Assembly: GCA_035506315.1 (NCBI GenBank)
Contig: DATJPQ010000044.1
Location: 1-14,730 of the forward strand
Length of the DNA: 14,730 bases
Origin: MWDT01 sp035506315
Lineage (GTDB): Bacteria > Verrucomicrobiota > Verrucomicrobiia > Opitutales > Opitutaceae
Reading direction: 5' to 3'
The notes beneath the pieces were generated by a model that did not search any database, was not told the DNA's origin, and worked only from the letters and a program-made list of their open reading frames with translations. Positions within the stretch are counted from its first letter, which is position 1. Each line of letters starts with the position of its first letter. Shown here in pieces: positions 8,386 through 14,730 of this stretch. A program made the position numbers and the translations under genes.

Positions 8386-9038
8386 CGGTGGCAGCCGGAA
8401 CAGCTTTGCGGCGGTTTGATTCTCCAATCCTGCACGATCTTCTGCCCGTCCTGGCGCTGGCCTTCGGCGCCCTCCGGGTGTTGCCAGCCGAGGTTGGTCA
8501 CGAGTTCACGCGGACGCACCGCCCCTTCAGGAGCACGATGGCAATCGAGGCAGAATTTCATCGAGAGCGGCTGGGCGTGGCGCACGGTGTCCATCTGATC
8601 GATGCGGCCGTGGCACTCGACGCAGCTCACCCCGCGGTCAACATGGGCGGCGTGGTTGAAATAGGCATAGTCGGGCAGGCTGTGAATCTGCACCCACGGC
8701 ACCGGGTCGCCCGACTCGTAGCTCTGGCGCACAATGGCCAGGAGCGGGCTCTGTGGTTTGATCTGGTTGTGGCAGTTCATGCACGTCTGCGAGGTCGGCA
8801 CGTTCGCGTGACCGGAAATCTCGACGTTGCTGTGGCAATAGCGGCAATCGAGGCCCAGCTGCCCGGCGTGCAACTGATGGCTGAAGGGCACCGGCTGCAC
8901 CGGCGTGTAACCGACGCGGGTAAATTTGGGCGTCATGTAATAGGCCACCCCTGCCGTCACCACGCCGCCGAAGACGAGAACGAAGACCGCAATCTGCAAC
9001 GGAAGGCGATTGGCAGATCTGGGAAACAATTTCGACAT
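8382..9038 (-). CDS. actA: ACIII subunit ActA, membrane-anchored pentaheme cytochrome c
   Basis: 218 residues from ATG 9038-9036. Five CxxCH heme c sites are present at 65-69 (CRYCH), 86-90 (CMNCH), 139-143 (CVECH), 163-167 (CLDCH) and 213-217 (CSGCH), the number reported for ActA. One N-terminal helix (about 13-34) anchors the protein, and the heme domain should be periplasmic. Additional His residues (His54, His57, His77, His119, His129, His132, His154, His187) can supply distal ligands for bis-His hemes. The family role is to take electrons from the ActB Fe-S chain towards ActE and the terminal acceptor. The open frame continues upstream to 9221, but that extension is Arg/Pro/Ala-rich with no family character, so I rejected it. 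No Shine-Dalgarno is visible. It is the first confident gene of the operon and ends in an ATGA overlap with actB. Confidence 0.95.
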   Translation of the reverse strand: MSKLFPRSANRLPLQIAVFVLVFGGVVTAGVAYYMTPKFTRVGYTPVQPVPFSHQLHAGQLGLDCRYCHSNVEISGHANVPTSQTCMNCHNQIKPQSPLLAIVRQSYESGDPVPWVQIHSLPDYAYFNHAAHVDRGVSCVECHGRIDQMDTVRHAQPLSMKFCLDCHRAPEGAVRPRELVTNLGWQHPEGAEGQRQDGQKIVQDWRIKPPQSCSGCHR

Positions 9039-9072
9039 GATCGAAAAACAGGGGGCGGCTATTCGGGTGGCG

Positions 9073-9258
9073 TCAGAGGTTGCCGTCCCGCCGGGCGACC
9101 GCGCGCGGTTCAGGGCGAAGAGCCCAAGACTTGCCCGGCCGGCCGGCCGGTCTGGTCGCTTGGTCCGCCGCAATGCCGGCGGCGTGTCTCGGGGTGAATC
9201 CACATAGCGCAGCCAGGCCAAGTAATTTTGCCAAGAAACGCTTTCTCGAGAGTTCCAT
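9073..9258 (-). CDS. possible 61-residue Tat-signal-like peptide ahead of actA
   Basis: ATG 9258-9256 to TGA, ending 34 bases before actA, in the same direction. The N-terminus MELSRKRFLAKLLGLAALCGF has a charged S-R-K-R-F-L segment followed by a hydrophobic core, like a Tat signal with RK in place of RR. The rest (AADQATRPAGRPGKSW... and onward) is Arg/Pro/Ala-rich and resembles no domain I know; that part may be chance coding in GC-rich DNA. No Shine-Dalgarno precedes it. It could be a small exported protein, a translated leader, the remains of a longer Tat protein, or a non-gene. It is the only frame in the gap with a protein-like N-terminus. Confidence 0.35.
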   Translation of the reverse strand: MELSRKRFLAKLLGLAALCGFTPRHAAGIAADQATRPAGRPGKSWALRPEPRAVARRDGNL

Positions 9259-9298
9259 GCTTACGAGTGACAGGGGGAAAGGAAGTTGAAGTTAATAC

Positions 9299-9315
9299 GA
9301 AAATCGAAGATTTTC
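9299..9315. repeat. AT-rich inverted repeat, 7-bp arms, GAA loop
   Basis: GAAAATC, loop GAA, GATTTTC: a perfect 7-bp stem about 40 bases upstream of the possible small reading frame and about 260 upstream of actA. It could be a regulator site in the ACIII promoter region or part of a transcript hairpin. Sequence alone does not decide. Confidence 0.5.
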
Positions 9316-9325
9316 AATGTAAACG

Positions 9326-9347
9326 AAAACTGCCGATGCGCAGTTTT
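9326..9347. terminator. hairpin AAAACTGC/GCAGTTTT, possible terminator or operator
   Basis: Perfect 8-bp inverted repeat with a six-base loop (CGATGC). On the plus strand the right arm runs into TTTTTT (9344-9349), resembling a weak intrinsic terminator. On the minus strand the same arms are followed by CGTTT. No plus-strand gene ends nearby. It may end read-through from the exporter operon or act as a regulator site for ACIII. The stem is A/T-rich apart from CTGC. Confidence 0.4.
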
Positions 9348-9525
9348 TTCGCACGTCATTAGATGGGACGGGCGTTGCCCCAGCCGCCCCTAATATGCGG
9401 CTAATACCGTCTGGCGGCGTGTCGGACCACGTCCTCCCCGCGGCCAAGCCAAAATGGCCCGGCCATTTCGGAGTGGATCATCCGGTGCTGGCATTTTCCC
9501 GGACTCTTAATCTGTCCTTTTTGCC

Positions 9526-9576
9526 AACGGGCGAAGCCCGTTATTTAGGAGCCTGTGGGCGAAGCCCAACCGGCTC

Positions 9577-9579
<3 letters not shown>
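9526..9579. repeat. REP-like double palindrome overlapping the ATPase stop codon
   Basis: Two adjacent hairpins. The first is 9526-9542, AACGGGC-GAA-GCCCGTT. The second is 9546-9579: outer arms TAGGAGCC and GGCTCCTA enclosing TGGGC-GAA-GCCCA. Read on the minus strand the second begins GTAGGAGCC, so a GTAG tetranucleotide heads the palindrome, as in REP elements recognised by RAYT transposases. The TAG in that head is the stop codon of the ATPase gene (9579-9577). It probably also stabilises or ends the exporter transcript. No transposase is in the window, so the REP label rests on structure only. Confidence 0.55.
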
Positions 9580-10269
<690 letters not shown>

Positions 10270-10273
10270 GGGG

Positions 10274-10280
10274 TCACCTC
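10274..10280 (-). promoter_or_regulatory. ribosome binding site of the ABC ATPase gene
   Basis: GAGGTGA on the minus strand, four bases before the ATPase ATG and overlapping the permease stop codon. It is the clearest Shine-Dalgarno in the exporter operon and supports coupled translation. Confidence 0.75.
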
Positions 10281-11526
10281 ATTGGCCGGTGCCGCGGATA
10301 ACGTCGCCCGGTTCGAGCCGCGCCGCGCGACGGGCGGGCAGGAGGCTCGCCACCATGACCATCACGACCGCGGTCAGGACCGCCCAGAAATAGTGCCAGC
10401 CGGACCAGGCCACGAGGAACGTATCGGTCCGGAAAATCCCGGTGATGTGGATGGTCTTCTTGGACACGGCGAACGTGACGGCGGCGCCGAACAACGCCCC
10501 GCCCACGGTGCCCAGGGCCAGCACGATCGCCGCCTGCCAGAGGAAAATGCGCGAGATGTCGCCCCGGGTGTACCCCATCGAACGCAGGATCGCGATCTCC
10601 TTGGTTTTCTCCATGACGATCATCGCAAGCGTATTGAACATCGCGAGTCCGGCGATGAGCGTGAAAACGGAAACCGTGATGGCCGAGGAGATCCGCAGCG
10701 CGCCGAACACATTGAGCCAGGTTTTCTCGCGGTCCTGCCAGGCGGCGGCTTTGTAGTGCAGCACTTCCTCCATCTGCGCGGCATCCTCCGGGGCGCGGTC
10801 ATTGTCTTTCAGGCTGATCTGGATGAAAGAGGCCCCCGTGGGTTTCCTCAGCAGCGAACGCGCCTCCGCCATGTTCAGATACACCCGCACCTTGTCGATG
10901 TCGCTCACCCCGGTCTCGTAAATCGCCGCCACGCGATAACGGCGCGGCGATTGTTCCGGCGTCTCCAACTGAAACGAGTCGCCCACCATCAATTGCAGAC
11001 GCTCCGCCATTTCCTTGCCGACCAGCGCGCCGGCCGGGGTGGCGCTAAAATCGCCCAGATTGCCCTGCACGATCTGCCGCCCGAGGTCGGAGACCTGCAG
11101 ATGGTGGTCGAGCTGGATGCCAAAAACGCGCACCGAATCGCTCTTGAAGGAACTGCGGATGGTCACGGCGCCATGGACCACCTCGGAGATGCCGGCGACG
11201 TTGGGAAACGACTTCAGGGCCTCGACCAACTGCTTGGGCTCGTCGATTCCCTCGATGTATTTGCGGCCCTCCTTTTGCTGGATCTCGAACAACGAGCCGG
11301 AGCTGCTGGCAGTTATGCTCCGCATGGTTTCCTGGATCTTGTCCTCGATGCGGATGGCGCCATTGGTCCCGAGAATGGTTTTGATGAAGAACTCCTCGAA
11401 CCCCCCCGTGGTGGCCTGCGTGACGACAAAAAGCCCCACCCCCAGAATGATGCATGAGAGGCTCATCAACATGGCGCGCTTCTTCGCCGTGAGAAAACGC
11501 GCTGCAATGCGAAAATTGGGGGACAT
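10279..11526 (-). CDS. LolC/E-like (FtsX superfamily) ABC transporter permease
   Basis: 415 residues with the four-helix FtsX/MacB plan: helix 1 at about 19-40 (LMSLSCIILGVGLFVV), a large periplasmic domain of about 41-270, then helices at about 280-304, 327-353 and 372-396. The cytoplasmic coupling segment EKTKEIAILRSMG (306-318) and the C-terminal PARRAARLEPGDVIRG (397-412) are typical of this family. The N-terminal RIAARFLTAKKR and the TGGFEEF after helix 1 resemble LolC/E more than MacB. Only one permease gene is present, so the complex would contain a homodimer. It works with the ATPase below and the fusion protein above. It begins 14 bases after that gene, without a visible Shine-Dalgarno. 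The substrate is unknown; lipids, lipoproteins or peptides are all possible. Confidence 0.92.
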   Translation of the reverse strand: MSPNFRIAARFLTAKKRAMLMSLSCIILGVGLFVVTQATTGGFEEFFIKTILGTNGAIRIEDKIQETMRSITASSSGSLFEIQQKEGRKYIEGIDEPKQLVEALKSFPNVAGISEVVHGAVTIRSSFKSDSVRVFGIQLDHHLQVSDLGRQIVQGNLGDFSATPAGALVGKEMAERLQLMVGDSFQLETPEQSPRRYRVAAIYETGVSDIDKVRVYLNMAEARSLLRKPTGASFIQISLKDNDRAPEDAAQMEEVLHYKAAAWQDREKTWLNVFGALRISSAITVSVFTLIAGLAMFNTLAMIVMEKTKEIAILRSMGYTRGDISRIFLWQAAIVLALGTVGGALFGAAVTFAVSKKTIHITGIFRTDTFLVAWSGWHYFWAVLTAVVMVMVASLLPARRAARLEPGDVIRGTGQ

Positions 11527-11540
11527 CGCTTACGCCGGGC

Positions 11541-12710
11541 TCAGTTGGCGCCGCCGGCCGCGGCCGGTGCATCCTTCCACTTTGGATCGTCGGCCAGCTG
11601 GACCTTCACCCGATCGCCGTCGTGAAACAGGTCAAGTTGATCGACAATCACCAGCTCGCCGTGTTCGACGCCCTTGACGATCTCCACGGCATTCAGGCTC
11701 TCGAAACCGATCTCAACCTGGCGCTGCTGCACCCGGCCGTTTTTCACGACCAAAACGGTTTTTCCGGCCAGCGCCCGCCGCGGCACCATCGTTTTGGACG
11801 GATGCGCATCGATCGTGATCGAAATTTCGCCATTGATTCCCGGGCGCAGCTTTTCGGGTTCGATGGCGACTGCGAGATGCACGATGCGCCGTTGCGTCTC
11901 GGGGTCCGAAGTGGGGAGGATTTTGGTCACCCGGGCGTCATATTGCCAGATACCGTAGGGCAGGAAGGTGACCGACGCCTTCTGGCCCACCTTGACGCCG
12001 GCGGAGTTCTCCTCGCTGATTTTCGCCTCCACCGTGCGGCTGAGGGAAATCAGCTTGGCCACCACGGTACCATTACCGACGAGCTGGCCCGGCCAGACGT
12101 AGAATTCGGCGATCTGCCCGTCGAAGGGCGCAGTGATCGTCATCTTTTCCTTTCTCCGGCCCAGTACTTGCAGCAGATTTTCGTAGCTCTCCTTCTGGTT
12201 CTGTTGCGCGTTTTTTGCATCCTGACGATCCAGCTTCGCCTTGATCTGCTCGCGCTGCGCGCGGACGAAATCGGCCTCGGCCAACAGCCCGCCCTTGTGC
12301 TTCCGCTCGATCTCCTGAAAGGCCTCCTCGGCACTTTTGTCGTCGAGTTCGGTTTTCTTCTCGCCCAGTTCCAAGCGCTGTTGGAAGAACTTGAAATCGC
12401 TCTCGGTTTTTTCGATCTCCAGCTCGACGTCCCGCGAGTCGAGTTTTACCAACACCTCGTCCTTCTTGACCAGTTTGCCAAGCTCCAGATGGCTTTCGAT
12501 CACCTTGCCCTGGCTCTCGGATTTCAATTCCACGGGTGACTCGGCGCGCACCGCCACACTGCCTGGCACAGCCTTGACGGCCTGACCTGCGATCACGGGT
12601 TCGACCAGTGCGACCGGGCGAAAATAATCGAGCGCAAGATAGACGCCCACGCCGGCCAGCCCCAGGCCGACCAGGACGCGGGCGATGAGACGTTGGGAGT
12701 TATTTGCCAT
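11541..12710 (-). CDS. HlyD/DevB-type periplasmic membrane fusion protein
   Basis: 389 residues from ATG 12710-12708, overlapping the outer membrane factor gene by 11 bases; an upstream in-frame extension to 12899 lies wholly inside that gene and lacks protein character. One N-terminal anchor helix (9-28) is followed by the first biotinyl-lipoyl half (SQGKVIESHLELGKL and onward, about 66-91), a charged helical hairpin at about 95-188 that should form the coiled coil contacting TolC, the second lipoyl half (TAPFDGQIAEF, about 193-220), then beta-barrel and membrane-proximal domains (225-370). The C-terminus is Ala/Gly-rich. It bridges the ABC permease to the TolC protein. Domain order and operon position fit DevB or MacA; the hairpin is of moderate length. 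Confidence 0.93.
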   Translation of the reverse strand: MANNSQRLIARVLVGLGLAGVGVYLALDYFRPVALVEPVIAGQAVKAVPGSVAVRAESPVELKSESQGKVIESHLELGKLVKKDEVLVKLDSRDVELEIEKTESDFKFFQQRLELGEKKTELDDKSAEEAFQEIERKHKGGLLAEADFVRAQREQIKAKLDRQDAKNAQQNQKESYENLLQVLGRRKEKMTITAPFDGQIAEFYVWPGQLVGNGTVVAKLISLSRTVEAKISEENSAGVKVGQKASVTFLPYGIWQYDARVTKILPTSDPETQRRIVHLAVAIEPEKLRPGINGEISITIDAHPSKTMVPRRALAGKTVLVVKNGRVQQRQVEIGFESLNAVEIVKGVEHGELVIVDQLDLFHDGDRVKVQLADDPKWKDAPAAAGGAN

Positions 12711-14094
12711 GATCGAGATAGGCCGCGGGGAGGTTTTGGAGTATCGGATCGACCCAGAGAAGTCCAACCAAGCGTGACCATTGGTTGTAAAGCGCGATCC
12801 GATCATCGAGTGCCGCCAGCTCGACCGCATCGAACCCCATCTGCGCCTGGGCGACAGCCATCGGCGAAGCCCGCCCCTGTTTGGCCTCCTCCTGCGCATA
12901 GCCGAGGCTGCCCGCCGCTATCTCGCGCCGCCGCTCGGAAAGGGCGACCGCGCGCGCCGTCAGGTTCGCTTGTGCGGTCAACGAGCTGATTTCCTCACGC
13001 AAAGTATCGAGGTAGTTTTGCAGTTGCTGCGTGTGCTGGCGCTTCGCGGCGAGCGCTCCGAGCTTCGCCCCGCGGGTGGCAAAGCCGTCGAAAAGGCTCC
13101 AATTCGCCACCAACCCAAAATTCTGGTCTGTGGTGGCCACTTGCGAAACACGGCTTTGGGTGGCGTTGGTTTGATTCTGGAGGCTGGTGCCGGCGAAAAA
13201 ATTAAGTTTGGGCAGAAGCCGCGTCTTCGCGATCCGGTAGTCGAGGTCGCTCTGGCGGATCATATACGTGAATACCTCCGCCTGCGGCACCTGCAGCGCG
13301 CCGTCGGTCTGCTGGAATTCGGCGGCCAGGCGGGTCGCCTGGTCGTCCGTCCAGGCGGGACGGGAAACCGTATTGGGTATGCGTTCATCGTCCAATTCGT
13401 GCAGTCCGGCCAAACGCATGAAAACGCGTTTCATCTGCTGCCACTCGTTCTGGGTGCGCGCCACCGCCAGACGCTGCTCTTCGATCGTCAGCCTCGCACC
13501 TTCAAAAGCCGCCTGGGAGAGGATGCCATGGGTGTATTTCTCCTCATCCAGCTTATAATTGCGCTCAGCCATATCCAGATTGTACGTCTGGTTTTGCAGC
13601 CACTTCTTCTCGCGGATCAGTCCCAGAAACTGCTGCCGCAGCAAACTGACCAGCTGCCGGTAGGCCTCGGCGAATTGTTTCTGCGCGATTTTGCGCTGGA
13701 GCCCGCCGATATCGGCGGACGCCTTGACCGCGCCCCAATGGAAAACCGGCTGTTGAATTCCGAAACTGTAGAAAAACCCCTCGCCCACGGTGGTGGCACT
13801 GTTGGTCGTAGCGAGATAGTCCTGGGCGTAGCGTAAATCGCCGGAAACGCTGGGCCAGAGCGCCGACGCCCGCCCCAGGCGATCAGCTTCGGCCTGGGCC
13901 AGTTCGATGCTCTTCATCAGCATGTCGGGGGACTGCTTCAACGCCTGTACGAGGATCTCGTCCAGCCCGGCCAGCTCCTTGTCCGGCAAGGTCTTCGCCG
14001 GGTCGATCGACCCAGCAGGGAGGGATGCGACCATCCCCCAGCCCAGAAGGAGGCAGACCCACAGCCAGCCTCCCATCCAAGCTTGATATCGCAT
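12700..14094 (-). CDS. TolC-family outer membrane efflux protein
   Basis: 464 residues from ATG 14094-14092. This start gives a clear signal peptide (MRYQAWMGGWLWVCLLLGWG, cleavage near 25-27). The frame stays open to 14289, but that extension would bury the signal and was rejected. The mature protein has two repeats of the outer membrane efflux fold: long amphipathic Gln/Ala/Leu-rich helices (for example around ALKQSPDMLMKSIELAQAEA and AQANLTARAVALSERRREIA) separated by strand segments such as SVSGDLRYAQDYLATTNSAT and FGLVANWSLFDGFATRG; FGLVANWSLFDG is a typical TolC strand. A trimer should form the outer membrane exit duct for the transporter encoded just downstream. It is the first gene of the operon; no Shine-Dalgarno is visible. 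Confidence 0.93.
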   Translation of the reverse strand: MRYQAWMGGWLWVCLLLGWGMVASLPAGSIDPAKTLPDKELAGLDEILVQALKQSPDMLMKSIELAQAEADRLGRASALWPSVSGDLRYAQDYLATTNSATTVGEGFFYSFGIQQPVFHWGAVKASADIGGLQRKIAQKQFAEAYRQLVSLLRQQFLGLIREKKWLQNQTYNLDMAERNYKLDEEKYTHGILSQAAFEGARLTIEEQRLAVARTQNEWQQMKRVFMRLAGLHELDDERIPNTVSRPAWTDDQATRLAAEFQQTDGALQVPQAEVFTYMIRQSDLDYRIAKTRLLPKLNFFAGTSLQNQTNATQSRVSQVATTDQNFGLVANWSLFDGFATRGAKLGALAAKRQHTQQLQNYLDTLREEISSLTAQANLTARAVALSERRREIAAGSLGYAQEEAKQGRASPMAVAQAQMGFDAVELAALDDRIALYNQWSRLVGLLWVDPILQNLPAAYLDHGK

Positions 14095-14238
14095 GATGGG
14101 TAAGGGGCGTTTTGTTCGGGCCGGTTTTTGCACTGAATAAAAACGGGGCCGGATTTCGCCCTCGATGGCAATCCCAGAAACCGGCGCGCCCGCCCGGTTC
14201 CCCTTTGAGCCTAAATTCCGCCGATCGATCTCGTCACA

Positions 14239-14366
14239 GAGGTCACGGAGCACAAACAAGAGTTCACCGCGCGGCGGAGCCGCAACCAAAGCAACGAAGT
14301 TGAGACCCGGAGCGCACAGAGATCTGGGCCGAGGTCACAGCGGCAAGCATCTGCCTCCGTGACCTC
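14239..14366. repeat. 12-bp inverted repeat GAGGTCACGGAG/CTCCGTGACCTC with a third partial copy
   Basis: GAGGTCACGGAG at 14239-14250 and its exact reverse complement at 14355-14366. A partial direct copy, GAGGTCAC, is at 14331-14338. The arms could fold back across about 100 bases. Confidence 0.7.
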
Positions 14367-14576
14367 CTTCGAACTCAGTGTCCTCTGTACTACAAAAGTT
14401 GTGAATCCTCTCAGGCTGCGAGGAATTTTTGGCCACAAAAAGGCACGAAAAATCGCGAGTAAGTACTGTACCGAGCGTTGCGCCTATAGGCGCACGGACG
14501 GTCGTGGCCGAAGCCCAAACCGTTTTTTGCGTTCTTCGTGGCCATTCGGATTTGCCTTTGGTTGCGGCTCCGCCGC
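14271..14576. repeat. perfect 21-bp inverted repeat pair flanking about 264 bases
   Basis: 14271-14291 (beginning GCGGCGGAGCCGCAACC) is the exact reverse complement of 14556-14576. Each arm also holds its own mini-hairpin, GCGGC-GGA-GCCGC. The enclosed DNA carries the first copy of the 28-bp direct repeat and the 16-bp palindrome. This may be two copies of one interspersed repeat in opposite orientation, or the ends of one element. Confidence 0.75.
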
Positions 14577-14610
14577 CCTAGGACGAAAAATCGTGGGTAA
14601 GTACTGTGCC
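14445..14610 (+). repeat. 28-bp direct repeat, two copies
   Basis: 14445-14472 and 14583-14610 match at 25 of 28 bases. Both contain ACGAAAAATCG and GTAAGTACTGT; the three differences are transitions. The start-to-start spacing is 138 bases. Confidence 0.75.
14479..14494. repeat. 16-bp perfect palindrome
   Basis: TGCGCCTATAGGCGCA reads the same on both strands. It lies between the two copies of the 28-bp repeat. It could be a protein-binding site or a cruciform/hairpin core; nothing nearby shows which. Confidence 0.55.
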
Positions 14611-14644
14611 ATGCATTCTCCGTTGACCTGAACCCGCTTTGGCC

Positions 14645-14650
14645 GGAGGT
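14645..14650 (+). promoter_or_regulatory. possible ribosome binding site of the right-edge gene
   Basis: GGAGGT is a perfect Shine-Dalgarno core but lies 15 bases before the ATG at 14666, longer than usual. It supports a plus-strand start here only moderately. Confidence 0.4.
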
Positions 14651-14665
14651 ATCAAGCCCGCCGCG

Positions 14666-14730
14666 ATGCGTCTGACCAACCCTTTCACCACGTTCTACCG
14701 CCACCGCGATCTCGTGGCGCAGTTCACCAA
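14666..14730 (+). CDS. N-terminus of a probable ABC-2 permease (polysaccharide export, Wzm/KpsM type), truncated by window end
   Basis: Only 21 complete codons are visible: MRLTNPFTTFYRHRDLVAQFT. The FYRHRDLVAQFT segment matches the start of Wzm/KpsM-like permeases, where a short N-terminal tail with R-x-R-(D/E)-L is followed by a T/K-R-E-V-x-x-R-Y segment and the first membrane helix. Those permeases pair with a Wzt/KpsT ATPase to export O-antigen, capsule or similar glycans. The gene is on the opposite strand and diverges from the TolC operon across the repeat block. The call rests on a very short stretch. Confidence 0.5.
   Translation, partial: MRLTNPFTTFYRHRDLVAQFT

Larger units (their letters stand above)
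9039..9576. other. intergenic region between the ABC exporter operon and the ACIII operon
   Basis: 538 bases without a confident gene. It contains, from right to left, a REP-like double hairpin (9526-9579), a CTAATA direct repeat with an 11-base period (9390-9395 and 9401-9406), two AT-rich inverted repeats (9326-9347 and 9299-9315) and a possible 61-codon reading frame (9258-9073). The ACIII promoter should be here; I see no pair of -35/-10 boxes that I would call with confidence. A run of CCGG units near 9134-9150 makes a further small self-complementary stretch. Confidence 0.6.
14095..14665. other. 571-base non-coding, repeat-rich intergenic block
   Basis: No frame here looks like a real protein. 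The left part (14095-14200) should hold the exporter operon promoter; an imperfect inverted repeat around 14119-14154 (GGTTTTT...AAAAACGG arms with GGCC flanks) is the main structure seen. From about 14230 the DNA is built of short repeats: GAGGTCACGGAG and its complement, a 21-bp inverted pair, a 28-bp direct repeat and a 16-bp palindrome. Phrases such as the CACAGAGGTCACGGAG type and the GTTCTTCGTGGCCATTC type resemble interspersed intergenic repeats common in Verrucomicrobiota and Planctomycetota genomes; that is recognition from memory. Confidence 0.7.

Noticed and set aside
5104..8598. Very long open frame on the plus strand (1164 codons) opposite actB and actA
   Set aside because: It lies antisense to actB, which has full Fe-S motifs and a Tat signal. 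The predicted protein is Arg/His/Gly-rich without domains, as expected for an antisense frame in GC-rich DNA.
9039..9221. Longer N-terminus for ActA starting at 9221
   Set aside because: The added residues are Arg/Pro-rich without family likeness and precede a normal anchor helix that begins at Met 9038.
14095..14289. Longer N-terminus for the TolC-family protein starting at 14289
   Set aside because: It would place 65 non-conserved residues before a clear signal peptide.
14359..14631. 90-codon plus-strand frame in the repeat block
   Set aside because: Translates interspersed repeat DNA, with no signal, domain or ribosome binding site.
14230..14665. Possible CRISPR array in the repeat-rich block
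   Set aside because: Only two copies of the 28-bp unit, 138 bases apart, with no regular spacers and no cas genes.
14411..14704. 97-codon minus-strand frame in the repeat block
   Set aside because: Its product contains the same short peptide twice because it translates the 28-bp repeats. It has no domain and crosses the likely start of the right-edge gene.

Overview
The window is high-GC bacterial DNA. It carries two closely packed minus-strand operons, a non-coding repeat block, and the first codons of a plus-strand gene at the right edge. Gene content (a full alternative complex III cluster), base composition and the repeat-rich intergenic DNA suggest a Verrucomicrobiota bacterium of the Opitutaceae type. 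That assignment is an inference from gene content; there is no rRNA or other marker gene here.

Minus strand, read from 9038 down to 1: a respiratory operon for alternative complex III (ACIII), the bc1-independent quinol:cytochrome c oxidoreductase. The order is actA (pentaheme cytochrome c, 9038-8382), actB (Tat-exported lipoprotein with molybdopterin-like and Fe-S domains, 8385-5083), actC (NrfD-like quinol-binding membrane subunit, 5083-3656), actD (DUF3341, 3642-3109), actE (monoheme cytochrome c, 3105-2452) and actF (second NrfD-like subunit, 2455-1145). A 108-residue single-pass membrane protein follows (1155-829). Then comes the first 275 codons of a CcoN-like (cbb3 oxidase subunit I-like) membrane protein that runs off the left edge (827-1). 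Most junctions overlap or are a few bases apart, so one transcript is likely. The most unusual point is that the CcoN-like protein aligns well with cbb3 subunit I but lacks one low-spin heme ligand, two of the three CuB histidines and the active-site tyrosine. It looks like a catalytically silent oxidase relative attached to ACIII.

Minus strand, 14094 down to 9577: an export operon. The order is TolC-type outer membrane factor, HlyD-type membrane fusion protein, LolC/E-like permease and LolD-like ATPase. This is the DevBCA/MacAB-TolC layout for an envelope-spanning ABC exporter; the substrate cannot be read from sequence.

The two operons are separated by 9039-9576. This stretch holds a possible 61-codon Tat-signal-like reading frame, two AT-rich inverted repeats just upstream of it, and a REP-like palindrome that overlaps the stop codon of the ATPase gene. 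The stretch 14095-14665 has no credible gene. It is filled with short direct and inverted repeats, including a perfect 21-bp inverted pair, a 28-bp direct repeat and a 16-bp palindrome. At 14666 a plus-strand gene begins that reads like the N-terminus of an ABC-2 polysaccharide-export permease.
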